64,000 nt of DNA from Linnemannia elongata (Eukaryota; Mortierellomycota; Mortierellomycetes; Mortierellales; Mortierellaceae), in the NCBI GenBank assembly GCA_036320915.1, contig JAXBDG010000007.1:558001-622000 (forward strand), in the 5' to 3' direction. Numbering within the stretch: the first letter of the stretch is position 1; each line of letters begins with the position of its first letter. The notes beneath the pieces are model-generated. The model saw only the letters and a list, made by a program, of their open reading frames with translations. It had not been told where the DNA came from and ran no database searches. Below are positions 23,201 through 33,540 of the stretch, in pieces. Position numbers and translations under genes: made by a program.

Positions 23201-25739
23201 CTAGTTGATGGCGCTCTCACGCGACTTCTTCTGGAGGATCTTCTTGTACTCGGCAATGGTCCCATCAAAGACAGACACGCCCTTGTCGACAACAATAATC
23301 TGCTCCGCAACCTCCTTCAACAGACGGAAATCGTGAGAGACCAACACGACGCCTCCCGAAAAGTTCTTGATCGCATCCGCCAACGAATCAATTGACTCCA
23401 TATCCAAATGGTTTGTAGGCTCGTCCAGCAACAACATGTGTGGCCTCGACAACGCCAGCTCGGCAAACACCAAGCGCGTCTTGAGTCCATCCGAGAGGTG
23501 TCCGATGGGCGATGTTTGATGTGATCCCGTCAATCCATAACGACCAATCTGTTGGCGCCAGTGGTCGATATCCTGTGGCATATCGGGGAACTTCTTGCGC
23601 AGGTAGTCAATGGGCGACAGGTCCATCTCCAGTTGATCGGCCGAGTGCTGGTTGTACTTGCCCAGCTTCAACTGCATGTGGCGCTGGATCCGGCCCTCGG
23701 TCGCTGTCAGCTCTCCGGTCATCAATTTGAGCAGTGTTGACTTTCCTGCTCCGTTCGGTCCGACCAACGCAACACGCGAATCCATATCGATACCAAGATC
23801 AACTCCCCGGTAGAGAGCATCCTTGATATCCCCCGAGTAGGCAAAACCGACGTCGTCAAACGCCAGCACAGGCGGAGGTAACTTGTCGGTGTCCGAAAAC
23901 TTGAACTTGAACAACATTGGTGGGTCGACCTTCTCCACCAATCCAGCAGCCTCCATCTTGTCAATAATCTTTTGCTTGGACTTTGCCTGTCTGACCAGGT
24001 TGGCGTAAGTACCGGCAGAAGCAATGAACTTTTTGATATGCGCAATCTCCTCCTGCTGCTTGACATAGGCCTTCATCTGGTTGACCTCCAACTCGGCACG
24101 GGTCTTAACATAGGTGTCGTAGTTACCACCATAGTTGACCAGCTTGCGCTTGTGGTTCAAATTCATGATATTGGTACAGACTCCGTTCAAGAAATCCTGG
24201 GAATGGGAGATGAGAATCAAGATACGATCGTACTTGGAGAGGTAGTCCTCCAGCCAAACACAGGCCTCGAGATCCAAATGGTTGGTAGGCTCGTCCAACA
24301 ATAGGAGCGTGGGCTTGACGAACAGAGCCTTGGCCAGAGCGACACGCATACGCCATCCTCCCGACATGTCCTTAGTGGCCTTGAGCATATCCTTCTTGGT
24401 GAATCCAAGACCGTGAAGCAACGTTGCAGCACGCGTCTCAAAGGTGGAAGGATCCAGTTGCTCGATACGGTCGTAGATATCGTCCAGCAGTGGGTTCTCG
24501 GCTCCGTCGACCTCTGCCAAAATATCCTCGACCTGCTTCTCCAGGCGCTCGACTTCATGTTTCGCCTCAATCATGACCGCCTCGATGGCGTTGTGATCCG
24601 AGGGAGCAGCTTCCTCTTGCAGCAGATAAATCTACTCCATCAAAAATCAAAGACGCGAAGGAAAGAATATATATATATATATATATATGGTTAGTAACAC
24701 TCTGTTTTTCATTTGCTTGATTGTTTGTGAAGGAATCGATTGATTGTTATATATGAGACGAAGTAGACAACAACAAAGAAAGACAGGGACAAAAAAGAAA
24801 ATGAAGTAAGGAGTCCGTCTGTTCGTCAGTCCCGTCCGCGCACAAATGATCAGGGGGAAAGGGTAATACATGTGCATGGGCGGCTGGAAACAATGAGGCA
24901 GGGAGGTAAAGAGGGGATAAAAAGTGGTTATCCCTTCATCCCATTTTTACTCCTGTGGCACGAGAGTAAACAAAGAACAAGAAACAGAGAGAGTAAAACA
25001 AAAGGCTAGCCACATAGAAAATGAAGAAAGGATCAAAGGGACTCTCCCAAAATAACAACAAGCAAATGGAAATAGCACAGGGGCAGGGACACCATAGGAA
25101 CCAAATGGCTTATTTCGAATCCGATATGGCAGGAAAAAAAAAGGCTAAAAGGACCAATGGTGCAAAATACGATGTATGGCGACCAATTTCAAGAGACAGA
25201 CATAACCATAGTACGCTTTTCTATGTCCTCTCTTCTTTTCCCCCCCAAAAAGTCAAATCTGAAGGAAAAGAAAAAACGACAACAAACGTCATAATTGTCC
25301 AAACAACTATACTTACATCAATGTGCTCGGGGATAGGAACTTCACGGGCAGCAAGACACTCGAGGAAGGTCGACTTGCCAGATCCATTGGCACCGATGAG
25401 TCCATAGCGACGCCCAAAATTGAGATCAATATCCGTGTTGGAAATCAACTCGCGACCGTGGAAACGGAGAGAAAAGGACTCGATCTTGATATCGCGCGAG
25501 AGAGGTTGGGAGGTCAGGACTCCGGTCGAGGTACGGTCACCGCCTTTGCGCTGGGCAACCTCCATAGCGTTGAGGCCGGGAATGAGGATATCGGCGTCAT
25601 CGGCCGAGGGCTCTGGAGGAGCGGGGGTGTTGCGGCCATTTGTGGTGGCGGGTGAAGAGGCGGTGGAGGACTTTTTGGAGGCGTCCTTAAGAGCCTTTGC
25701 TGCGAGGCGCTTTTGCTTGGATGCGGATAGTGCCGACAT
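23201..25739 (-). CDS. ARB1: ARB1/ABCF2, ABC-F ATPase of ribosome biogenesis
   Basis: Two exons, 25739-25317 and 24631-23201, join in phase to 617 residues (yeast Arb1 has 610). Arb1 is a cytosolic and nuclear ABC protein without membrane helices that acts in 40S and 60S maturation and in quality control. The first cassette has Walker A GANGSGKST (about residue 115), signature DMSGGWRMRVALAKALF and Walker B LLLLDEPTNHLDLEACVWL. The second has GPNGAGKST, the signature variant LSDGLKTRLVFAELAL that is characteristic of this subfamily, and LLLDEPTNHLDMESIDSL. The linker between cassettes is highly charged, as in ABC-F proteins. The N-terminus is the basic/Ser-rich extension MSALSASKQKRLAAKALKD. 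The 685-nt intron carries an (AT)n microsatellite. It is divergent from the zinc transporter gene. Confidence 0.96.
24667..24688. repeat. (AT)n microsatellite in the ARB1 intron
   Basis: About eleven uninterrupted AT dinucleotides just inside the intron, roughly 35 nt from the 3' splice site on the minus strand. Confidence 0.9.
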
Positions 25740-26388
25740 TATGCTTTGCAGTGATATAAGAATTTAATGCAGTTGGAGTGGAGAGGAGGGAAGAGAAGAG
25801 GAGGGAAGAGGAAATAAGAAATACGACTATGCTAGTGAAAGAAAAAGAAGAACAAAGTAAAAAGGCTGGAAAGTGCAACGGGTGTGAATGAGAAAGGAGA
25901 AAAAGAAAAGAAGGAAACTGCGGATGGCAAGGATGACAAGAAAGAAAAAAAAAAAAAAAACGAATGAGTTGGCGCACGCATAGAGGCGAGAGGCAAAATA
26001 AGTGAATGTGTACGTGCACGCACTCTTCGTCTTTGTACGTGAGTGCACGGCCGGGAACAACAGGCTCACCATCCTGTCAAATCACCCCCGAAAGACTCTG
26101 CTAAAGACGATTGCAAGGAGAACGATCGAACCATGGCGCGTACGAGCGAACGACCTAGCCCGTAGTTATGGGACGAGATGCCTGGTGCCTAATTGCGAAA
26201 CCTTACTTCAATCCGCTTTCGGACAGGGCAGAAGTAGGATGAGAAAGTAGAGTGTGGGAGCTGTTATTTCAGCCTTGCAAGGCACCACACGACTGCTTAA
26301 ATCTTTGGCAGAGTTCAAAGTGCGCTCTCCCACATCCCTCCTGTCCGCCACCAATTTCTTGCCATTGTGTTGTGGATAGTCAGCACCA

Positions 26389-26431
<43 letters not shown>

Positions 26432-26701
26432 TACAAACATACCCACATACTCACTCACACCATATCAGATAGACAAAAACACCGTCCAGGTTTTTTGACA
26501 AGGGATCCTTAAGCGTCAATAGAAATAAGAGTACCTCACCGGTTACTCATTTCGTACCTTTTCCTTCTGATTCACGTCTTATCCTTCTTCTTCTTTCTTC
26601 TTCTCGTCCCACTTGATCACTGCTGCGTACTCGATCCCTTCCTTAGCTTACAAACCCTCTCATTCACCCATACAACTGCAACAACAACAACAAAAACCAC
26701 C
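25740..26701. promoter_or_regulatory. Divergent promoter between ARB1 and the ZIP transporter
   Basis: 962 nt between two start codons facing away from each other. Contains an A run (about 25943-25960), a (CA)n microsatellite at 26389-26427 and pyrimidine/CA-rich leader sequence before the ATG at 26702. No zinc-response element of the yeast ZRE type was seen. Confidence 0.5.
26389..26427. repeat. (CA)n microsatellite
   Basis: About nineteen CA repeats in the promoter region of the ZIP transporter gene, followed by diverged CATACATA units. Confidence 0.9.
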
Positions 26702-28201
26702 ATGGCTTGCCAACACAGAACCAGCTTGCCCCTCCATATCAACTCCAACCAAGACCAAGACGACGATTACAACCTCTGGCTCCATATCTTCGGCATCTTC
26801 ACCCTCCTCGCTACAAGCTCCCTCGGCGTCCTCATACCCCTCCTCGCCACAAAAGACCACTCCTTCCAACTTGTTCCAGCACTAGCTTTAACTCTGGGGC
26901 GTCAGTTCGGAACCGGTGTTATCCTCGCGACCGCCCTAATACACATGCTGCCGACCGCAATGTCAAACCTCTCGTCGCCTTGTCTTGGAGACTTTTTCGC
27001 AAAGGATTATCCTGCCTTGGGAGGGCTCCTGGTTCTGTCGTCTTCGTTGGTGATGCACTGGATCGAGTTTATGGCTACGGAGTTTAATCAGGCTCGGGTT
27101 CGCGATCCTGCTTCCACCGCTGCTGCTGCGGCTGGCTCTGGAGTGGCCCGAGCGACGACAGCTGGTGGACATGCAGCAGGTTGGAAGACTGATCTGGTGG
27201 ATGTTGTGGTTTCAAGATGCCCTGGTCATACAGTAACAGTGACGGACGAGTCAGAATGCCACCGTGATCATGGAGATCAGGATTCTGAGAGAGCTCCTCT
27301 TCTACATGCGCTTCATTCTCCAGCACCAGTGGTGCCTGAGCGTCAAGACCCTTGTTCGACTATCGATTTACAGGACAACATCGATGACCACCACCGTCCA
27401 CCCATGGCCCCTTCGTCCTCTGGATTCTATGGCGCCGTCTCAGACATGACCCATGCTCGACCTACTCCATCTCCTTCTCAATCGCAGTCTCGCCACCACC
27501 ACCATCATCACTACCACCATCAAGACCAGAACGCCGTCCTCATTCATTCGCATCTACAGGGTTTAGCATTGCTAAGCGATGCCCAGAAGCGAATCTCGAC
27601 TTATATTCTTGAAGCAGGGGTGGCAGCCCATTCGGTCATCATCGGTGTCGCCCTTGGTGTCTCTTCTGGGTCCGAGTTTATCGGACTCCTTATCGCCCTC
27701 CTCTTTCATCAGTTCTTTGAAGGTACCTTATCACATCACGACTAGTTTATAATTGGGCACCTTTTTTATCAGTTTCTTGGAAAACGGCACTAACTAACAA
27801 ACGGCAACCCATGTTCTTCCCTTCTTTACACCCTTCCATATGACAAATGACAAGGCTTTGCGTTGGGTGCAAGGATTGCAGACCTAGATCCGGAACGAAC
27901 ATCAATACACTACCTCCTCGCGCTCATCTTTGCACTCACCACCCCCACGGGCGTCATGATCGGGACGATCATCTCAAGACACGCATATCATTCCGACTCT
28001 GTCACCTCTCTCCTGGTAGAAGGAGTACTTGATGCGATCTCGACAGGGATCCTGCTGTACATGGGGTATGTGACTCTGCTGGCGGTCGAGTTTAACCTGA
28101 ACCGTGAGCTGTTGAGACAGACCTCCCGTATCAAGTCTTGGTGCTTCTTCGCCCTCTGGACCGGTGCTGGCGTCATGGCTGTCCTTGGTCGCTTTGCTTA
28201 A
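26702..28201 (+). CDS. ZIP-family zinc/iron transporter (ZRT1/ZRT2-like)
   Basis: Exons 26702-27722 and 27855-28201 give 455 residues. ZIP proteins carry Zn2+ or Fe2+ into the cytosol across plasma or vacuolar membranes. Eight helices can be placed. Three precede a long variable loop (FGIFTLLATSSLGVLIPLL; TLGRQFGTGVILATALIHMLP; LVLSSSLVMHWIEF). After the loop come the metal-binding helices IV and V (AHSVIIGVALGVS and LFHQFFEGFALGARI), carrying the family's H and HxxxE positions, then three more. The intron splits the helix V motif directly after HQFFE. The loop (about residues 140-290) is acidic and His-rich, with an HHHHHHYHHQ cluster that probably binds zinc and may sense or limit uptake. 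That is typical of ZRT-type members. Metal specificity cannot be decided from sequence. Confidence 0.92.
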
Positions 28202-28463
28202 ATGAAAATATATGCATTGGTCAGATCAGATCAGACTTTCAGCGATTTAACCACCCAAGCCTCAATTTGCACAGGCCCTACAAAAAAAATAATCGTGCCT
28301 TTGTACCCATGTACCCAAATAAAGAAAACAACAAACGTCATGATCGTCTCTTGTCTTTGACTTTCCCACACAAACCACACACGTAGGCATCCTTCCTTAT
28401 TTCTCTTCATTATCCACCTTTTCTCTCTTCCAACAAACAAAAGAACCCCGCTTCCTAAAGAAA

Positions 28464-29959
28464 ATGACGGATTATGAACCGCTGGACTGGCCAGCATTCT
28501 TCCAATCCAAGCGTCAATACGCTATCCCTCCCCAAAAAGACCCAACGAATATCGTCTACAACCTCTACGAGTCCAACGCTGGTCGGAAGCACCTCCCCGT
28601 CATCGTCCTCGTCCATGGCGCCGGACACTGTGCTCGCTCCTTTGCCCTCGTCGCCCAGGCTCTCCACGCGTCGCCCAATTTGAGCTTGCATGCTCGGATC
28701 CTCTGTCCTGATCTTCGTGGTCATGGTACGCAGGCTATCTCCCCCCCCCCCCCCCCCCCCTCGCTTATCTTGGTCTTTCACCTTCTCGCGCAGGCAACGA
28801 CACAAAACCCTTGTTTAATTGTGCCATCTTTCCATGATTTATATAGGAGAGACAACGTCAGACGATCAGACGAATCTAGACGTCGAAAATCTCGCCCAGG
28901 ATCTCGAAACTCTCCTCTTATCCCTTTACGGCGACAACGATGGTCGATACCTCGACAAGACCGGCAAAGAAATTGGTCGAGGTCCACCCAATATCCATCT
29001 GGTCGGTCATAGCATGGGCGGTTCGATTGTTACTGAGGTCGCTTACCGGAATCGAGTTCCGAATATCTCGAGTCTTTTCGTCCTTGATATGGCTGAAGGT
29101 AAGCATTTTCCAGGGGAAGGGGAAGGTGTGTCATGTACTTTTGGCGTGCAGTTGTTGTAATTGGCAAAAGCAACAATACTAACATTTGCTTCGCGAGATT
29201 TCTTTTTTTTCTTGGAAATTTAATAGTAAACATTAATATGGCTCCGGCAGCGATCCGAGCATGGTGCGCGGCTCGTCCTCCCGTTTGCAGGACTATTAGC
29301 CAAGCCATTCAATGGGCGTATGTGCCCCTTCCCCCCCCCCCCTCCCTTTCCCCAACACTCAAGAATGTTTTAATCTTTTCTATCAACTCATGAGATCGCA
29401 ATAATTAATATACTAATTTCCACCTCTCATCCCGTCAACCAAAATACAAAAAAAAAAAAAAAAAAAAAAAAATAGAGTCGAGTCAGGCACAATCCGCAAC
29501 GTCTTTTCTGCCCGCGTCTCTTTCCCAGGCATGGTCGTCTACAACCCCACCGCCCTCGTCCCTGCCACCCCTTCCACCAACCCCACCCACAACCCCGACA
29601 ACCCGCCCGAACCAACAATGGGTGGCTTCACCTGGCGAACAGACCTCCTATCCTCCGAACAACACTGGCTCTCCTGGTTCCGCAACCAGAACCACAAATT
29701 CCTCTCCTCCGTCCTCGAACCCAACCCCAACAACAACCCCCAAAAAGTGCCCAAAATGCTAATCTTTGCCGAACACTCAAGACTCGATACAGAACTGAGT
29801 TCGGCCCGTTTGGAGGGGAGGTTTGAATTCTTGAAGATGTTTCAGGCGGGGCATGCCGTCCAGGAAGATGACCCCGAGACGGTGGCGAATGCATTGATGC
29901 AGTATTGGCAGGAACTTGGTGTCTGCTTTAAACCTCTGCTCAAACATCAGGAACCTTGA
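28464..29959 (+). CDS. PPE1: PPE1/PPME1, protein phosphatase 2A methylesterase
   Basis: Exons 28464-28725, 28847-29098, 29227-29317 and 29476-29959 give 362 residues. The enzyme removes the C-terminal methyl ester from the PP2A catalytic subunit. It is an alpha/beta hydrolase: the oxyanion-hole motif VLVHGAGHCARSF lies near residue 50, the nucleophile elbow GHSMGG near 143, and the catalytic histidine is in the typical MFQAGHAVQEDDPE segment near 335. The PPME1-specific stretch SGTIRNVFSARVSFPG is in the last exon, followed by FTWRTDLLSSEQHW. Yeast Ppe1 has 400 residues. An Asn/Pro/Thr-rich insertion (about residues 245-265) lies at a position that is also variable in other members. Two introns carry long homopolymers: 20 C at 28741-28760 and about 24 A just before the final acceptor. 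The 3' end faces SCL1. Confidence 0.94.
28741..28760. repeat. Poly-C run in PPE1 intron 1
   Basis: Twenty consecutive C near the middle of a 121-nt intron. A second, shorter C run lies in intron 3 at about 29331-29342. Confidence 0.85.
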
Positions 29960-30331
29960 TTGAATGTTTGATGGAGAGAAAGTTTTTGGCTGTCCGAACG
30001 TTTCTCTCGTACAAGACTTCTTCCAGCCGGAAACAATGGCGGGCTAGTTAGTTCATTGACATTGTTTTTACACGCCCAGCGACGCTATTCAAAAATACAT
30101 CGAAAAATAGTTTGTTTATTTTTTGTTCCACGGTGCGTGTGTTTTGTTGGATAGTGAGAGATCGAAGGTCTTGATCTCCCTTCTCTCACTCCTCCATGTC
30201 GGTATCCGTCCAGCAGCAAAAAAAGAAAGATGGGATAAATGAAAGCTTTGTCAAATGGTGGTTGCTCCTGACTGAAAGTTTTTCTTGCCCCCTGCCTTCA
30301 CTCGTTGCTGTTGTGAGTATCCCGTGCTTGT
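29960..30331. other. Convergent gap between PPE1 and SCL1
   Basis: 372 nt between converging stop codons; no coding signal. Presumably the two 3' UTRs and polyadenylation sites. Confidence 0.5.
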
Positions 30332-31676
30332 TTAATCCTTCTCGACGATTCTCTGCAAATGATCCTCAATCTCGGTCACGTCCAAGGTACGGAACTTGGG
30401 GTCCCTGGCCGAGACCACTCCGACCTCAATCTCGGTTGCCTTGAAATCCAGCGACAGCACCGTCGACAGTGTTGTGATCGCGAGCTATTATTGTCATGAT
30501 TAACGAAATGTTTTAAAAAAATGGGTCAGCACTCATTGACTATTTTGCAGCATCCAGTACAAGTCTCAGCGCTATACCAAAAATGTTTGCTCAAGAGCTC
30601 CAAGTGATCACATCGTCGTTTTACCTCGATGGCCTCCTCCTCGTTCAACTCCTTCTCCTTCTTCAACTTCTTCTCCAGATGGTTCAAGCTCTCTGTCTGC
30701 TTGGCTCCGGCAGCGGTGGCCTTGAATCCAACAAAGTATCCTGCAGGGTCAATCTTGAACAGCTGAGGTCCACGCTCATCATCCAATCCAATCAAAATCA
30801 TGGCTATTTAATTCCAATGGAAATGAAAAGATTTAGTTACATGTCATTATTCACCAAGTATTGGACATTAACCACATCCCTTCATTCAAATCAGCGAATT
30901 GAAAAATAGAAGTGAAAAAAGAACTTACAGACACCAAGAGGACGCATGGCGGCGTGCTGGGTGTAGACCTGGTTAATGTTGGCCATGCGCTTGGCAAGCA
31001 TATCTGGGGGGATCTCGTATCCAAACTTGTACCGGAACTCGGCCGCCTCCCGCTGTGCCCTGCTCACGGCCGATCGGGCATCGGGTACCAATCCTGTCAT
31101 CACACATCCAATCTTAGGCGTCAATGGGTAAATGTGTTTGATCGACGACGCGTCCAACAATTTGTCCTATTTGTCGAAAAGTAGTTTTTTGCGAAGGTGA
31201 AGAGGAGGAGGTTTTTTTGTCAGTTTAGAATGGGTGTCGACGTAGGGCATTGGAGCGCGTTTTTTTTGTTGAGAATATGTGATCTCAGAAGGTAGCGGCA
31301 GAGTGGTTGCTGGTGGTTTAGCTTACAGGGACTTTGTGCTGGGTGACGATAACGCAAGAGTCCTTGCCGCGGACACCGATAGAGGTGATTCCCGAGTTTG
31401 AGATAGCCTTGAAGGCATATTCTAGATACGCACAATTGTCCACCATTGAAAGAGTAAACGCGAGTTAGATAAGCTCAGAGTCATTACAGTATAAACACGA
31501 CGCGACGCTTTTCTATCTTTTTTTTTGGTGTCCTTTGAGAGGATGCTCTAATGCATTCACATGGAGGGCATGCGTCAAACTCGAAGAGGGTATTAAAAAA
31601 ACGTACCGACTTGGTAAAGACGTCCCTCGGGTGAAAAGACGGTGATGTGGCGATCGTAACCTGCTCCTCGACTCAT
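30332..31676 (-). CDS. SCL1: SCL1/PSMA6, 20S proteasome subunit alpha1
   Basis: Exons 31676-31607, 31421-31327, 31166-30929, 30803-30625 and 30484-30332 give 244 residues; human PSMA6 has 246. The alpha1 N-terminus is diagnostic: [20 protein letters not shown] (the proteasome alpha signature), then [17 protein letters not shown] and the alpha1-specific [13 protein letters not shown]. Further on are RPLGVSMILIGLD and the conserved [17 protein letters not shown], then the C-terminal helix DLNP-equivalent region around [10 protein letters not shown] and DPKFRTL. Alpha subunits form the outer rings of the 20S core and gate substrate entry; they have no catalytic threonine. The gene shares a 480-nt divergent promoter with QCR7. 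Confidence 0.95.
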
Positions 31677-32156
31677 AATGACTTATTGTTTTCCTGCTTG
31701 TTCGGTTGTTGTGAGGTGTTGAGAGTGTGTGATGGTCGCGGTGGTGTCAGTTGTCAGTTGTTGCTTGGGTTGTTGGAGGTCTGAAGGGAATGTGTGTCCA
31801 GTGAAGAAAAGGGAGTACTTTTACTTTTGAACCTCGTCTCGTCGCCTTGTCAAAGGCAGCAGAAAGTCTCTCAATGCCAGTCCTGCCTGCTTCTCCTACT
31901 CGCTGTCCCTGTACCTGTCTCTCAATTCGTGTGTGAGGGACGCGTGCGTGCGTTGCGTGTCGATTCACTCGTCCTCAGCAGACACGACTCTTTCACTCTA
32001 CAGTGACGCAATATTCGCTTGGAAAAATCACGTGCAGATCTCTTTCCTGGTTGCCTGAAATTCAGAGAAACGCCCAAAGCATTGTGGCAACTCAGTCGCT
32101 CACTCTCCCCTTCCCCTCTCCACTCCCCTCTCACACTCCCATACATCACATTCACA
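31677..32156. promoter_or_regulatory. Divergent promoter between SCL1 and QCR7
   Basis: 480 nt. Contains an E-box CACGTG at 32029-32034, 123 nt upstream of the QCR7 ATG, and TGACGCA at about 32004-32010. CACGTG is bound by Cbf1/USF-type bHLH factors, which in yeast act on respiratory-chain genes. The link here is inference from the motif. Confidence 0.4.
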
Positions 32157-33227
32157 ATGTCTGGCATCACCCTCGTCAACCAGGTCAAGGCATCAAAGTT
32201 CCTCTCGGGCGTCCTCCAGCCCGTCGCCAACGCCTTCGTCAACGCCGCTGGATACCGCAAGCTCGGTGCGTTTCCCTTCCTCCCACACCTTTTTCCTTTC
32301 ACCCTCCGGATCCTTTTACCAAAACCTCCGACATCTACAGTTTTCTCAACAACGCCTTTTCGATGAATGGCATCAGGACTGCCTGGTTCATGCATAACGA
32401 CCCTGAAAGAGTTAAAAGGCTTTTAGGATGAGGCGCGCCTTTTTTTTCTTCCGTTTCTCAGACAAGAGAGAGCTCGGACATGGCCGCCGGGGTGACGTGA
32501 AAAAATACAGTTCGTGCATAGATATTTCGTCCGAATCAAGATTTTTTATCGGAGCACAAGTCCAACAAAGGATACCGACAGAACAGGGCAGGCAACCTCG
32601 CAGCACAGGCTTTGCTACAACGGACACGCCAATTCTGCGCGAACACTACCGCAACCACCGCTGCAACCACCTCCAAAAAAAACACCACGACTACCAACTG
32701 CGCCCTACTGTGTCTTCCCCAATGCACCCTTACACCCATCCCTTACGCCTCCACCCACCTTCTCTCATTCCATCAAAAAATATTGATAGGTCTTCGCTAC
32801 GACGACGTGCTCCGTGAGGAGACAGACATCATCCGTGAGGCCGTCAACCGCCTCCCCGACAACGAGGGCTACGAGCGCGTTTACCGTATGAAGGTCGCCT
32901 TCCAATACTCGCTCTCTCACACCATCGCCACAAAGGACGCCACCCTCAAGCCCGAGGATGATATCCGCTACCTTACTCCTATCATCGACGAGGTCGCCGC
33001 CGAGTTTGCCGAGAAGGAGGACTTTAACGTACGTCTTTTTTTTCTGTTCTTTGACATATTGACTGGTCACGATTTTTTTGTCTTAATTTTCTTGTTGTTG
33101 GTGGTGGTGGTCTTATGAGAGGAGGATCAAACCCGAGTAGTCAGGAACGCGTCAATACTAATACTCGTCTTGTCTCCTGTTTTTCATATCTGGATATTGA
33201 TAGAACATCAAATCATACTCCAAGTAA
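32157..33227 (+). CDS. QCR7: QCR7/UQCRB, cytochrome bc1 complex 14-kDa subunit
   Basis: Exons 32157-32265, 32790-33028 and 33204-33227 give 123 residues (yeast Qcr7 has 127). This small matrix-facing subunit of mitochondrial complex III binds cytochrome b early in assembly and is needed for ubiquinone-site stability. The family core is clear: YRKLGLRYDDVLREETDIIR, AVNRLP, YERVYRMKVAFQYSLSH and a DDIRYLTPIIDEVAAEFAEK helix. There is no cleavable presequence, as expected for this subunit. The first intron is 524 nt, long for this window. The last exon codes for only seven residues (NIKSYSK) and a stop. Both introns end in ATTGATAG. Confidence 0.93.
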
Positions 33228-33540
33228 ATGTAGAAGCTTCAGGAGCAGGAGCATCACGCGTAGAATATCAACAGCATTAAAAACACCGAACAATGATACA
33301 TCAGTCAATTCAGCAAAAGATTTTTTTCTTTTTAATTGTGGTTTCCTTGGAATCGCTATTGGATTTGCAACAATTGGTATGGATAGCATGTACACTGCAA
33401 GAGAACCCCAGAGAAACGGATGTGGTTTCTTTGGGAAAACGCTGGGATGGCTTCCCCGAAGAGAAAGAGAAGGTATGGATAGTGGTTAAAGGTAAAGGGA
33501 AAGGGGCGCATCATATGTGCGTGTGCTCATTTTCCAGTGT
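33228..33540. other. Convergent gap between QCR7 and alpha-tubulin
   Basis: 313 nt between converging stop codons; no gene seen. Probably the two 3' UTRs. Confidence 0.5.

Noticed and set aside
26060..26200. GGTTCGATC-like B box on the minus strand, checked as a tRNA
   Set aside because: No matching A box, no acceptor-stem pairing and no anticodon arm could be formed.
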